This document shows positions 1-8,813 of a DNA stretch of 64,000 nucleotides, piece by piece. Within the stretch, counting starts at the first letter, position 1; every line of letters starts with the position of its first letter. The stretch spans positions 744,001-808,000 of the forward strand of contig NZ_CP136708.1 of assembly GCF_032925565.1 (NCBI RefSeq), in the 5' to 3' direction. The notes below the pieces were generated by a model. It worked only from the letters and a program-made list of their open reading frames with translations, did not search any database and was not told the origin of the DNA. The position numbers and the translations under genes are program-made. Source of the stretch: Alteromonas sp. CI.11.F.A3 (GTDB lineage: Bacteria > Pseudomonadota > Gammaproteobacteria > Enterobacterales > Alteromonadaceae).

Positions 1-690
1 ATGAATAAGGTTACGTGTTTTCTGCCCTGTCGACGCGGAAGTCAGCGGGTAGCAAAAAAGAACATCAAACCATTCGCGGGGTTTAATTTCGGGCTAATAG
101 AAGTAAAGCTCAAACAACTTTTAGAAACGCCCAATATTGATGAGGTAGTGCTCTCTACAAATGATGCTGAAATTTTAGCTTATGTAGAAAGGTTTAATAC
201 TAAAAATCTTCGCATTCATTGCCGCGCGGATGAACTTTCAAGTAGTGATACGAGCACTGATGAACTAGTTGCTCATGCTCTGGATCTTATTCCAGATGGC
301 CACATTTTATGGACCCATGTCACTTCTCCATTTATTAATTCTGAGATTTATAGTGACATCATTGAAAAATATAAAATGGTATTAGAGTCAGGTAATGACT
401 CCCTCATGACTACAACAAAAATCCACGGATTTTTATGGAAAAATGGTGAGCCCTTAAATTACTGTCGTGAGACAGAAAAGTGGCCGAGGACGCAAACAAT
501 AGACCCTGTTGATGAAGTGAATAGCGGCGCTTTTCTTGCCTCTAGTAGAATCTATAAAGAACTTGGAGATCGTATAGGTAATAAGCCCTATCTCTACAAT
601 CTAGACCGGTTGACTTCTCATGATATAGATTGGCCAGAAGACTTTGTCATTGCAGAGTGTATGGTTAAAGAGGGAATACTCCCACTATGA
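1..690 (+). CDS. CMP-sugar synthetase (acylneuraminate cytidylyltransferase family)
   Basis: Predicted to activate a nonulosonic or related acidic sugar as its CMP derivative for the surface-glycan locus that follows. The N-terminus has the family's nucleotide-binding segment (LPCRRGSQRVAKKNIKPFAG, compare PARGGSKRIPxKN), followed by 'VVLSTNDAEI' and a central 'WTHVTSPFIN'. The 229-residue length fits the short single-domain form. The ATG is the first base of the window, so an earlier start cannot be excluded. It overlaps the next gene by ATGA, which suggests translational coupling. Which sugar is activated cannot be told: no neuB or neuC homolog is visible here. The family is clear; the substrate is not. 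Confidence 0.85.
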   Translation: MNKVTCFLPCRRGSQRVAKKNIKPFAGFNFGLIEVKLKQLLETPNIDEVVLSTNDAEILAYVERFNTKNLRIHCRADELSSSDTSTDELVAHALDLIPDGHILWTHVTSPFINSEIYSDIIEKYKMVLESGNDSLMTTTKIHGFLWKNGEPLNYCRETEKWPRTQTIDPVDEVNSGAFLASSRIYKELGDRIGNKPYLYNLDRLTSHDIDWPEDFVIAECMVKEGILPL

Positions 691-1343
691 AAAATCGGCT
701 GAGCGAATATAAAACACTAATCTTTGATTGTGATGGGGTTATCCTTAATTCTAATAGGGTTAAAACACAAGCATTTTTTGCAGCGTCAAAAAAATATGGC
801 GATAAACCAGCTCAGGCCTTGGTTGACTATCACATAGAGAATGGTGGTATCTCACGATTCAAGAAGTTCGAATATCTTTTTACCAATATTTTAGAGCGGA
901 CTTTTACGGAGTTTGAACTTAATAGTGTTTTAACGGACTATGCTGAAAGAGTTAAAAATGCACTTTTAGAATGCGAAATAGCACAAGGTCTCAAGCAATT
1001 AAGGCAACTGACTCATTCAAGCAAATGGTTAATTGCATCTGGTGGCGCGCAAGCTGAGTTGAGAGAAGTTTTCCAAAAACGTAATATTGACGGTTATTTT
1101 GATGCGGGCATTTTTGGAAGCCCAACAGCTAAGGACGACATAGTTCAAGAACAACTAGCTAATAACAATATCGAAGCGCCAGTGTTATTTTTGGGCGATA
1201 GCAAATATGATCACGTTGTTGCTGACAAATTTAACTTTGACTTTGTTTTTATTACGAAGTGGAGTGAATTTGCAGATTTAAATAGTTATGCAGATGAGCA
1301 TGGTCTAGAAAAAGTCGAAACTTTGGGAGACTTGGCAATCTGA
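687..1343 (+). CDS. HAD-superfamily phosphatase
   Basis: Haloacid dehalogenase-type hydrolase of 218 residues. Motif I is 'FDCDGVILNSN' near the N-terminus (nucleophile and acid/base aspartates), motif II is 'LIASGGAQ', and motif III is 'FLGDSKYDHVVA' with the Mg-binding aspartates. The long helical insert after motif I gives it a phosphoglycolate-phosphatase or beta-phosphoglucomutase-like cap. It starts inside the stop of the preceding cytidylyltransferase gene. It may dephosphorylate the sugar phosphate that the upstream enzyme activates, as KdsC-like or nonulosonate phosphatases do, but this is inferred from position only. Confidence 0.8.
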   Translation: MKNRLSEYKTLIFDCDGVILNSNRVKTQAFFAASKKYGDKPAQALVDYHIENGGISRFKKFEYLFTNILERTFTEFELNSVLTDYAERVKNALLECEIAQGLKQLRQLTHSSKWLIASGGAQAELREVFQKRNIDGYFDAGIFGSPTAKDDIVQEQLANNNIEAPVLFLGDSKYDHVVADKFNFDFVFITKWSEFADLNSYADEHGLEKVETLGDLAI

Positions 1344-1446
1344 TGAGCACCAAGTCTAGATAAGCATCATTTGATTAATCGTCATGATTTAAAGTGAATT
1401 CTCTGGTGGATTCGCATTAATATTGTACTAAATTATAGGAATGCTA

Positions 1447-2562
1447 GTGAAAAAAGCACTTATTACCGGGGTCACCGGCCAGGATGGCTCTTATTTAGCC
1501 GAGTTTTTGTTAGAAAAGGGATACGAAGTTCACGGTATCAAGCGTCGTGCTTCACTGTTTAACACAGAGCGTGTTGATCACATTTATGAAGATCCACACG
1601 TAGAAAACGCTAACTTTATCCTTCACTATGGCGACTTAACAGATTCTTCGAACTTAATTCGCATTATGCAAGAAGTGCAGCCAGACGAGGTATATAATCT
1701 AGGCGCACAATCGCACGTAGCGGTATCTTTCGAAGCACCCGAATATACAGCCGATGTAGATGCAATGGGCACGCTACGTTTGTTGGAAGCTATTCGTTTC
1801 CTAGGCCTTGAAAAGAAAACGAAATTCTATCAAGCATCAACGTCTGAACTTTACGGTGAAGTGCAGGAAATTCCGCAAAAAGAAACCACGCCATTTCACC
1901 CTCGCTCGCCATATGCAGTAGCTAAAATGTACGCTTACTGGATTGCGGTTAATTACCGCGAGTCCTACGGTATTTATGCATGTAACGGTATTTTGTTTAA
2001 CCATGAATCGCCGCGACGTGGCGAAACCTTTGTTACGCGTAAAATAACGCGAGGCATTGCCAATATTGCTCAGGGTTTAGAGTCTAAACTTTACTTAGGC
2101 AACATGGATGCACTTCGTGACTGGGGTCACGCTAAGGACTATGTGCGAATGCAGTGGATGATGCTTCAACAAGATAAGCCCGAAGACTTTGTTATTGCTA
2201 CGGGCAAGCAAATTTCGGTTCGCGAATTTGTGAGCATGTCGGCTAAAGAAGCCGGTATCACTGTTGAGTTTAGCGGTGAAGGCGTGAAAGAAGTCGCTAC
2301 TGTGACCGCGGTAGATAATGAAATTGCACCAGGTGTAAAAGTGGGCGATGTTATTGTAGAAGTAGACCCACGTTATTTCCGCCCAGCAGAAGTAGAAACG
2401 CTACTAGGCGACCCGACAAAGGCAAAAGAAAAGCTGGGTTGGGTACCAGAAATTACTGTCGAAGAAATGTGTGCAGAAATGGTTGCACACGATCTTGGTA
2501 AAGCTAAACAACACGCCTTGTTAAAGCAGCACGGGTTTTCTGTTGCTGTGGCAAAAGAATAG
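1447..2562 (+). CDS. gmd: GDP-mannose 4,6-dehydratase
   Basis: Converts GDP-D-mannose to GDP-4-keto-6-deoxymannose, the first committed step to GDP-L-fucose. It is a short-chain dehydrogenase with the NAD(P) loop '[16 protein letters not shown]', the catalytic 'STSELYGE' and YxxxK in '[12 protein letters not shown]', and full family length (about 371 residues). An ATG lies at 1441, but the AGGA-type ribosome site ends at 1440, directly against it. The GTG at 1447 has normal spacing and gives the usual N-terminus ([12 protein letters not shown]), so it is preferred. It is followed by fcl and gmm, the same order as in the E. coli colanic acid cluster. Confidence 0.95.
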   Translation: MKKALITGVTGQDGSYLAEFLLEKGYEVHGIKRRASLFNTERVDHIYEDPHVENANFILHYGDLTDSSNLIRIMQEVQPDEVYNLGAQSHVAVSFEAPEYTADVDAMGTLRLLEAIRFLGLEKKTKFYQASTSELYGEVQEIPQKETTPFHPRSPYAVAKMYAYWIAVNYRESYGIYACNGILFNHESPRRGETFVTRKITRGIANIAQGLESKLYLGNMDALRDWGHAKDYVRMQWMMLQQDKPEDFVIATGKQISVREFVSMSAKEAGITVEFSGEGVKEVATVTAVDNEIAPGVKVGDVIVEVDPRYFRPAEVETLLGDPTKAKEKLGWVPEITVEEMCAEMVAHDLGKAKQHALLKQHGFSVAVAKE

Positions 2563-2610
2563 AAAAAACGATAGGCCTCTTTATTTAGGGGCCTTCAAGG
2601 ATATTTACCA

Positions 2611-3570
2611 ATGAAGACAGTATTTGTTGCTGGCCATCGCGGTATGGTTGGCGCAGCCTTAGTAAGACAATTAGAAAAACGTTCTGATGTTCAGTTAATA
2701 ACACGAGCAAGAAGCGAACTAGACCTTATCAATCAGTCAGACGTATCAGCTTTTTTTGCTGAAAACAAAATTGATGAAGTTTATTTAGCAGCAGCTAAAG
2801 TGGGCGGTATACACGCCAATAACACTTATCCAGCTGAATTCATTTATGAAAATCTAATGATAGAAGCGAACATCATCAATAGTGCGCATGCCCAAGGTGT
2901 TCAAAAGCTTTTATTTTTAGGCTCAAGTTGTATTTACCCTAAATTAGCTCAGCAGCCGATGACTGAAAATGCTTTGCTTACTGGAACACTTGAAGAAACA
3001 AATGAACCTTACGCCATAGCTAAAATTGCGGGCATTAAGTTATGCGAAAGTTACAATCGACAATACGGTAGAGATTATCGTTCTGTCATGCCAACAAACC
3101 TATATGGCCCGAACGATAATTTCCACCCAGAAAACTCGCACGTTATTCCAGCACTTTTACGACGTTTCCACGAAGCTGCTCAGCGTGGCGACAAAGAAGT
3201 GGTTGCATGGGGAAGTGGTAAACCAATGCGCGAATTTTTGCATGTAGATGATATGGCTGCAGCAAGTATTCATGTAATGGAGTTAGGCACTCAAACGTAC
3301 GAAGCAAATACACAGCCTATGTTGAGCCACATTAATGTGGGAACGGGTGTTGATTGTACAATTAAAGAGTTGGTTGAAACTGTTGCCAAAGTCACTGGGT
3401 ATACTGGGACTATTGTTTGGGATACATCTAAGCCTGATGGTGCGCCGCGTAAGCTAATGGATGTAAGTCGACTCCACGCACTTGGCTGGAAACACACTTA
3501 TAATTTAGAAAGTGGTTTAAAGCATGCTTTTGACTGGTTTATCGATAATCAAGATAGCTTTCGTGGCTAA
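2611..3570 (+). CDS. fcl: GDP-L-fucose synthase
   Basis: Bifunctional 3,5-epimerase/4-reductase that finishes GDP-L-fucose. It is an NADP-dependent SDR with '[16 protein letters not shown]' at the N-terminus, the serine loop 'LGSSCIYP', catalytic YxxxK in '[16 protein letters not shown]', and '[21 protein letters not shown]' typical of WcaG/Fcl. The length of 319 residues is standard. An AAGGA ribosome site lies about 10 nt before the ATG. It sits 48 nt after gmd and 16 nt before the Nudix gene, in one probable operon. Confidence 0.95.
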   Translation: MKTVFVAGHRGMVGAALVRQLEKRSDVQLITRARSELDLINQSDVSAFFAENKIDEVYLAAAKVGGIHANNTYPAEFIYENLMIEANIINSAHAQGVQKLLFLGSSCIYPKLAQQPMTENALLTGTLEETNEPYAIAKIAGIKLCESYNRQYGRDYRSVMPTNLYGPNDNFHPENSHVIPALLRRFHEAAQRGDKEVVAWGSGKPMREFLHVDDMAAASIHVMELGTQTYEANTQPMLSHINVGTGVDCTIKELVETVAKVTGYTGTIVWDTSKPDGAPRKLMDVSRLHALGWKHTYNLESGLKHAFDWFIDNQDSFRG

Positions 3571-3586
3571 GGTTTAGAGCGCTTTT

Positions 3587-4039
3587 ATGTTTCTAGACCG
3601 CGAAACTTTTTCTACAGTATTAAGTAGTACGCCGCTAGTATCTATCGATCTCGTGGTTCGAAACCGTGATGGTGAAATACTACTAGGGCAGCGTGTGAAT
3701 AGGCCTGCTAAAGGTTATTGGTTTGTACCGGGCGGACGCATTTTAAAAAATGAAACTTTAGCGCAGGCGTTCGAGAGGCTAACGAAAGAAGAACTTGGCC
3801 GTAGTTACTCTATTTCCGACGCTTCGCTTTTGGGGCCGTATGACCATTTGTATGAAGACTGTGTATTTGGTGAAGATATTTCAACGCATTACGTGGCCAT
3901 AGCATATTCGATTGATGTTGCTAATTTGAAAGCGTTGCCTGACAAGCAGCACAACAGTTACCAATGGTTAAGCTCTGATAAAATTTTACAGTTAAATAAC
4001 GTTCACGAAAATACTAAAGCGTATTTTCGTGAACGTTAA
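3587..4039 (+). CDS. gmm: GDP-mannose mannosyl hydrolase (Nudix family)
   Basis: Hydrolyses GDP-mannose (and GDP-glucose) to GDP and the sugar, and so may tune the GDP-mannose/GDP-fucose pool. The 150-residue protein has the GDPMH hallmark N-terminal half ('TPLVSIDLVVRNRDGEILLG', 'RPAKGYWFVPGGR'). Its Nudix box is altered (GGRILKNETLAQAF...EELG), as is normal for this subfamily, which departs from the standard Nudix glutamates. Its position directly after gmd-fcl repeats the E. coli gmd-fcl-gmm order. The ribosome-binding site is weak. Confidence 0.9.
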   Translation: MFLDRETFSTVLSSTPLVSIDLVVRNRDGEILLGQRVNRPAKGYWFVPGGRILKNETLAQAFERLTKEELGRSYSISDASLLGPYDHLYEDCVFGEDISTHYVAIAYSIDVANLKALPDKQHNSYQWLSSDKILQLNNVHENTKAYFRER

Positions 4040-4055
4040 AAATTGAAAAATCTCA

Positions 4056-4952
4056 ATGGTAGTTAACCACTCACGTTTTCCTTGTTGTTACGGTGTCGAA
4101 CGCAGAACTCAACAGCTTTTGGCACCTTACCGACACATATTCTCAAAAGCTTATTATTTAGCAATACAGTGGGAATTTTGGTGTTACGCGCATTCGTCTG
4201 GCGCGGCTGAAAGTCGCTTCGAAAGCCGAATATGCTATTCTAAATTCTTGATTTCAGTTTGCAGTTCTCCCTCAGTTGTTAATTTTCCCTCTGAAATAGC
4301 TAAATTAGGTGTTACCCATCTTTATGTCACCTTTTTCGTCGATGAAGCTACAACCCTAAAATTCTCAGCTAAAAACATAGCGCTTATTTTTATACCTGAA
4401 CTGAGTTTTCAACATACAATTAAACTAGAAAAAAGTAAGGTTCTGTATTTGCGACCTATGGGAAAAGCTGGTTTAACAATTGAAGCTACTTTATTTAATC
4501 AAAATCAAATTGAACGAATCGAAGCCGCTGAGGGAAGAGTGGTCTTTCATGAGAAAAAGCCTGAAAAGACTTTGCACATAGATTGTAATAATATTAAAAG
4601 TAATCATTGTATCAAAGCACTTCTCTCTGAATCATTAGTTGTCGTTTGCAGAGCAGCTGTGCAGCAACAGGTCGATGTAATTACTCTTTGCGTTGAACAT
4701 GGTTCTCTACCAGTCATTCCAACTGAAAAAACTGAGCAATTAGTTCACTTAAATGAGAGCTTTGTTAGGCTAATTCAACGAGATTGGCAAAAGCTCTATC
4801 TAGGCGAACACGGCAGCTCGAACATAAAAAGTGCGTTGCGCAGTTTCGAGAATGCCAGCAAGTGGCTATGTTACTATTCTCGTTCAGATTCTTCCTACGT
4901 AAGAAGTATTGTTGAGCTGGTGTTTTCTCTTACTTCTTCTACGAATGAGTAG
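4056..4952 (+). CDS. unrecognised protein of the glycan locus
   Basis: A 298-residue reading frame that I cannot assign to a family. It is rich in Cys near the N-terminus and has no obvious signal peptide or membrane span. The C-terminal third ('LVVVCRAAVQQQVDVITLCVEHG', 'LPVIPTEKTEQLVHLNESFV') faintly resembles the C-terminal half of an exostosin- or GT-B-type glycosyltransferase, where a display of the donor site is followed by 'G..PVI', but this is weak. It lies 16 nt after gmm and 6 nt before a GT10-like gene, so a role in transferring or modifying a sugar is plausible. The start is uncertain because the Shine-Dalgarno sequence is poor. Confidence 0.6.
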   Translation: MVVNHSRFPCCYGVERRTQQLLAPYRHIFSKAYYLAIQWEFWCYAHSSGAAESRFESRICYSKFLISVCSSPSVVNFPSEIAKLGVTHLYVTFFVDEATTLKFSAKNIALIFIPELSFQHTIKLEKSKVLYLRPMGKAGLTIEATLFNQNQIERIEAAEGRVVFHEKKPEKTLHIDCNNIKSNHCIKALLSESLVVVCRAAVQQQVDVITLCVEHGSLPVIPTEKTEQLVHLNESFVRLIQRDWQKLYLGEHGSSNIKSALRSFENASKWLCYYSRSDSSYVRSIVELVFSLTSSTNE

Positions 4953-4958
4953 CGCACT

Positions 4959-5987
4959 ATGAAAAAACGTAAGGTTTGTTTATTCGGGAGGCATGCCAAC
5001 CGAACACCGCTCGCTTACAAAGAGTACCAAACTCTTTTTTCAGAACACTTTCAGTTGGTAAAAGAAGTTGAGTGCGCTGATATTATCGTGCTCGGGTATT
5101 CCGTCGATCTTTACGGACTGATAGAAGCGCACCATAATTTTCTTGCTAGAAATAAAAACGTTAAGTGTTTAGTGATATCTGAAGAGCCCTTGTGGGATCT
5201 GATTTCAAAAAATTATCCGCTGGATACGCAAATGCAGTTCGAACATAGGGGGTTATCTATAGAAGTAGGGGTAGCAAACTTTTTTAACAGTAATATTTAT
5301 AAGTTCAGTAAAATTCCATACTTCATAACTACAGAAAGCCATTACGCAGCGCGTTACTTAGTTGAAGCCACCAATTTATTAAATGAGTTTGATAAAAATA
5401 AATTGCTTATTCATTGGAAATCAATCCCATTGAAAAGCTGTTTTCTTCAACAAAACCGAACAAATGATGTTTTCTTCCCAGAGCAGTACGCTGATATCGC
5501 GCTTTCTAGCTATAGAACAACGCTTGCAACGCGGTTGAAGGATGATAAAGCTATGGCTAAAGGTATGGGGTGGGGAAATGATGGACCAAGGCAAGCCATA
5601 CCCGATTGGCATCTTGACAAACTGCTTACATATAGCCGGAAGTTTCCGATATTTTCAGCAATAGAAAACACACTATTAGATGACTATATCACTGAAAAAA
5701 TCTTCGATGCATTCATGCTGGGTAGCGTTCCTGTTTATATCGCAAACTCTTCTCACCGAGTGTTCGAGCTCATCAACCAAGAAAGCATGATTAATCTTTC
5801 CAATACATCAGAAACAGCTGCGGCAGAAATTCTTTCTAATTGGACACCTAGCAATATGAACATGGATGCTTATTTCGATTCTCTTGAAAAAATTCGAGAG
5901 TTATTTTCTACTCCTGAAACTCTGCAGATAGAAAGACAAAGGGTAGTTAACGAGGTTGTGAATTTTATTGGCAAAAACTGTAATTGA
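4959..5987 (+). CDS. GT10-family (alpha-1,3/4-fucosyltransferase-like) glycosyltransferase
   Basis: Probable fucosyltransferase using the GDP-fucose made by the upstream genes. The diagnostic GT10 donor-binding motif is present near residues 230-260: 'FSAIENTLLDDYITEKIFDA' followed by 'GSVPVYIA' (family pattern FxxxxENS...DYxTEKhhxAhxxGxVPVhhG). The N-terminal half is divergent, as is usual for bacterial GT10 acceptor domains. The 342-residue length fits a soluble or peripheral cytoplasmic enzyme with no signal peptide. The gene ends in a hairpin terminator that contains its own stop codon. Family is fairly sure; acceptor and linkage are unknown. Confidence 0.8.
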   Translation: MKKRKVCLFGRHANRTPLAYKEYQTLFSEHFQLVKEVECADIIVLGYSVDLYGLIEAHHNFLARNKNVKCLVISEEPLWDLISKNYPLDTQMQFEHRGLSIEVGVANFFNSNIYKFSKIPYFITTESHYAARYLVEATNLLNEFDKNKLLIHWKSIPLKSCFLQQNRTNDVFFPEQYADIALSSYRTTLATRLKDDKAMAKGMGWGNDGPRQAIPDWHLDKLLTYSRKFPIFSAIENTLLDDYITEKIFDAFMLGSVPVYIANSSHRVFELINQESMINLSNTSETAAAEILSNWTPSNMNMDAYFDSLEKIRELFSTPETLQIERQRVVNEVVNFIGKNCN

Positions 5988-6003
5988 ATTACAGTTTTTG
6001 GCC
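5972..6003 (+). terminator. rho-independent terminator overlapping a stop codon
   Basis: A perfect 13-bp inverted repeat (5972-5984 with 5988-6000) has a TGA loop that is the stop codon of the GT10 gene. The right arm ends in T5. It separates the gmd-fcl-gmm-GT10 unit from the next transcription unit. Confidence 0.7.
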
Positions 6004-6027
6004 GATGTGCTCTTTTTATAGTATGAT
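5998..6027 (+). promoter_or_regulatory. candidate sigma70 promoter
   Basis: TTGGCC (5998-6003) and TATGAT (6022-6027) are separated by 18 nt, immediately after the terminator and about 75 nt before the next start codon. It could drive the 6103-11556 glycosyltransferase set. The -35 box overlaps the terminator arm. Confidence 0.4.
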
Positions 6028-6102
6028 ACCTACCAGAACTTAGCGTGATGCTAACCGTTCTCCGCCATTACGTATCGACCACCTTCGCATTTAAGTGTTT
6101 AT

Positions 6103-6711
6103 ATGGAAAATAACGATTCTTTGTACCAAAAAGTATTTGGTACTGATTCAATAGCCTCTGAAGATATCGTCTTATCACAAGATAATATTAAGGTCCTTTA
6201 CCCAGCGCTATTCATCAAAAATACCTCCAGATCTCGACGTAACAGGTTAGAACAATCAGCTACGTCTAAAATAACCTACAAAAATGTAGCGACTTTTGAT
6301 GAGGAGCTTTTTGTGAGCAGTGCAACAATGCATAATGATGCAATGTTGAAATACCGTTACTCTTCAAAGCTTGCTAGGCTGATGCGTAAGATTGTCAATA
6401 CGTGGTTTAAACCTGTGTTTTATAACAATGCTGCAATAGAAAACGACGTAAAGCTGTTATTAGACAGTTCGCTTTTTGATGCTAATTGGTACAAGGCCCA
6501 ATATCAGCTGCAAGGTTCCACAGATCTCCTTGCAAAGCACTATTTGTTAGAAGGCTACAAGAGTTTAAAAGATCCTAGTGAGCACTTTTCAACACGTTTC
6601 TATTTGGCTGAATACAGTGATGTGGCCGCTTCGCCAGTAAACCCATTAGTTCACTATCTTACTAATGGAGTACATGAGAAAAGAAAAATTAAAGCACAGA
6701 GTAAAAAATAA
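6103..6711 (+). CDS. small protein with glycosyltransferase-associated FDxxWY repeats
   Basis: A 202-residue protein. The first 125 residues are unrecognised and basic. The last 75 hold two copies of a motif usually found fused to large GT2/GT4 glycosyltransferases of capsules and O-antigens: 'FDANWYKAQYQL...HYLLEGYKSLKDPS' and 'FSTRFYLAEYSDVAAS..NPLVHYLTNGVHEKR'. Here the repeat unit stands alone, and the gene overlaps the next glycosyltransferase gene by TAATG. It is likely to work with that enzyme. Function is not known for the repeat itself. Confidence 0.7.
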   Translation: MENNDSLYQKVFGTDSIASEDIVLSQDNIKVLYPALFIKNTSRSRRNRLEQSATSKITYKNVATFDEELFVSSATMHNDAMLKYRYSSKLARLMRKIVNTWFKPVFYNNAAIENDVKLLLDSSLFDANWYKAQYQLQGSTDLLAKHYLLEGYKSLKDPSEHFSTRFYLAEYSDVAASPVNPLVHYLTNGVHEKRKIKAQSKK

Positions 6712-8813
6712 TGCGTAATCACCATCGATTTTCTTCTTTCTTAACGTTCTCGAAGCGTGTTTTGGGCATCTCTGAATTAACAGAACAAGAATTTGAAAAA
6801 TATCCTGGTAGTTTAACTTTTGACTATCGACTTAATGAACAAGGTAGTTCAACCTTTTTGGTTTCTTCTTTAACCTCTAAAGGTGAGGAAGTCGCACAAT
6901 CAAGTTATCTATTGGCGGACGATAAAAGAGAGTGTGAAAATACAGGCTTTCCATATATAGAAGGATACACATTAAAACATTTGGCTAGCATTAATCGCAT
7001 TTTGAATGAAGTCGAGGAGTGCAGTGAGCATGTTACGCAAGAGCATATAAGAAAGTTGGCTGATTTACTCTCTGTCGATATTGATATTCCTTTTTCAATT
7101 GAGCAGAAGGTTCGGGAGGTAATTGAACTACCTCGAGTGATGCTTGTAGCATTAAATGAAGCAACGGATATAGCAATTTTACTCCAGTGCGAGGATAGCT
7201 TTACGTATGCTGTGTTAGAACAGTTTGAGTCGCTTATTGTAGCCCCTCAGTTTGTGGCCAGTGCGCCAAATGTAAGGTGCCTTCAACAATTACTTTCTGC
7301 ATTAAAAAACTCAGCAAAAGTGTTGGAGACGTGCTCAAGAATAACTGTTACGAATGACTCTGCTGTTGAGGATGCATTCATTGCGATTGTGCTGAGTGTC
7401 TCGAAGAATGCACAAGAAGCGCAGTGTGTTTTTAAAGCACACCAATTAACGAGTATATCTTCACATATAAAAAATTATGAGCGCGTAATCGAAACCCTTT
7501 CACGCTCGCCGATAAAAGTGAATTACGTATCTGAGTTGCCGGTGTTAGCGTCTCTTTTATCTCAGTTGAGTATTGAGCGCACATCTCACGCAAAGTTATT
7601 GTTCAGAGCATATTACTTTTGTGAAGAAGAAAATAGAAGTTGGCTTTCACTATACCCATTCGAAGGTGTGCTTGAAAAAGTCTTTTCATTTAAGGATAGT
7701 GACTTCAATGAACTTTATCGTGATGTCCGTCGATCGTTAGTAACGCCTGTAGCCGAAAGTGAAATTGCGACGTTGTTGACAACCGCGGAAGTTGAGCATT
7801 TAAGTTTAGGTAAACTTATCTATTTTTTTAGTTTGCTGCCTAAAACTATGCATGACAGTGAAAAGCTATCGTTTTTATGCAAAGGGATGATAGCAAGAGG
7901 ACTACCAGTTATAAACAGTGAAGAGAGTTTAACGTTATGCGCCTCATTAGGGCTAAAAAATGTAAGTAACCAAATAATAAATGATGCGTTGAAAGTTAGC
8001 GGTTTCTTGCCTTTATTACCAGAAGTAAATGAATACTCTCTACTTGATGTATTTAGTCATGTACTTGACGTAGAGCTCGAGAATGACAAGGCAAATAGTG
8101 GACTCGTTTCAATCATTGTTACTACATTCAACCCTAATGTCGAGCTTCTCGAAAAAGCAATCGAATCGTTGTTACAACAAACTTATCGCAACATAGAAAT
8201 AATAGTCATTGATGATTGCTCAGCCCCAGCAATTAGTGAGAGTATTGAGGCACTTTGTAGGCAAAAAACCGAAAGGCCCATTGTCTACTACCGGAATAAC
8301 GATAACGTGGGTCAATATATTAGTAGAAATACAGCGATTGGCTTGGCAAAAGGCGAGTATATAGCGATACAAGACGACGACGATGTTAGCCATCCACAGC
8401 GGGTTTCTGCGCAAGTTAAAGCGCTAGAAGAGAAGAAAGGCTTGGCTTGTTTCACTAAACATGTTCGATATACAGATGACGGTAACTTATCAGTAGACGA
8501 CCCTAGAAATTTACTGGTACTAGGAGACGGCCCCGCGACATTGTTATTTAAGCGCACCTTAATAGATCTAATAGGGGGATTCAGAAACTACCGCTCTAGG
8601 GGAGATATCGACTTCAGAACTAGAATCGAGAGAATTGCCGGTGCTAACGCAGTCGTCAGACTCGATGTGCCACTCTATTTTATGAGGTCATCGCTTACCT
8701 CTGTATCATCTATGTATGAATATTTTAACGGCGATCAACTCACTTTCTTCAGAAGAAGAATTAGTTTACTTCAATCAAAAAAGGCGTCTGAAAAGGTAAT
8801 TCCGAATGAGTAA
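6711..8813 (+). CDS. GT2-family glycosyltransferase with a long N-terminal extension
   Basis: A 700-residue protein. The GT2 (GT-A fold) domain occupies about residues 465-690: 'LVSIIVTTFNPNVELLEKAI', 'QTYRNIEIIVIDDCS', the DXD-type 'AIQDDDDVSHPQR', and 'RGDIDFRTRIERI'. The first 460 residues are not recognised; they are helical looking, without a signal peptide or obvious membrane segments. It probably adds a sugar to the surface glycan. The start codon overlaps the previous stop (TAATG), and the end overlaps the next start by 8 nt, so three genes are coupled. Confidence 0.85.
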   Translation: MRNHHRFSSFLTFSKRVLGISELTEQEFEKYPGSLTFDYRLNEQGSSTFLVSSLTSKGEEVAQSSYLLADDKRECENTGFPYIEGYTLKHLASINRILNEVEECSEHVTQEHIRKLADLLSVDIDIPFSIEQKVREVIELPRVMLVALNEATDIAILLQCEDSFTYAVLEQFESLIVAPQFVASAPNVRCLQQLLSALKNSAKVLETCSRITVTNDSAVEDAFIAIVLSVSKNAQEAQCVFKAHQLTSISSHIKNYERVIETLSRSPIKVNYVSELPVLASLLSQLSIERTSHAKLLFRAYYFCEEENRSWLSLYPFEGVLEKVFSFKDSDFNELYRDVRRSLVTPVAESEIATLLTTAEVEHLSLGKLIYFFSLLPKTMHDSEKLSFLCKGMIARGLPVINSEESLTLCASLGLKNVSNQIINDALKVSGFLPLLPEVNEYSLLDVFSHVLDVELENDKANSGLVSIIVTTFNPNVELLEKAIESLLQQTYRNIEIIVIDDCSAPAISESIEALCRQKTERPIVYYRNNDNVGQYISRNTAIGLAKGEYIAIQDDDDVSHPQRVSAQVKALEEKKGLACFTKHVRYTDDGNLSVDDPRNLLVLGDGPATLLFKRTLIDLIGGFRNYRSRGDIDFRTRIERIAGANAVVRLDVPLYFMRSSLTSVSSMYEYFNGDQLTFFRRRISLLQSKKASEKVIPNE

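Noticed and set aside
6030..6070. JUMPstart/ops (RfaH) element before the glycosyltransferase genes
   Set aside because: Only TAGCGTG matches near 6041; the GGCGG part of ops and the rest of JUMPstart are absent.
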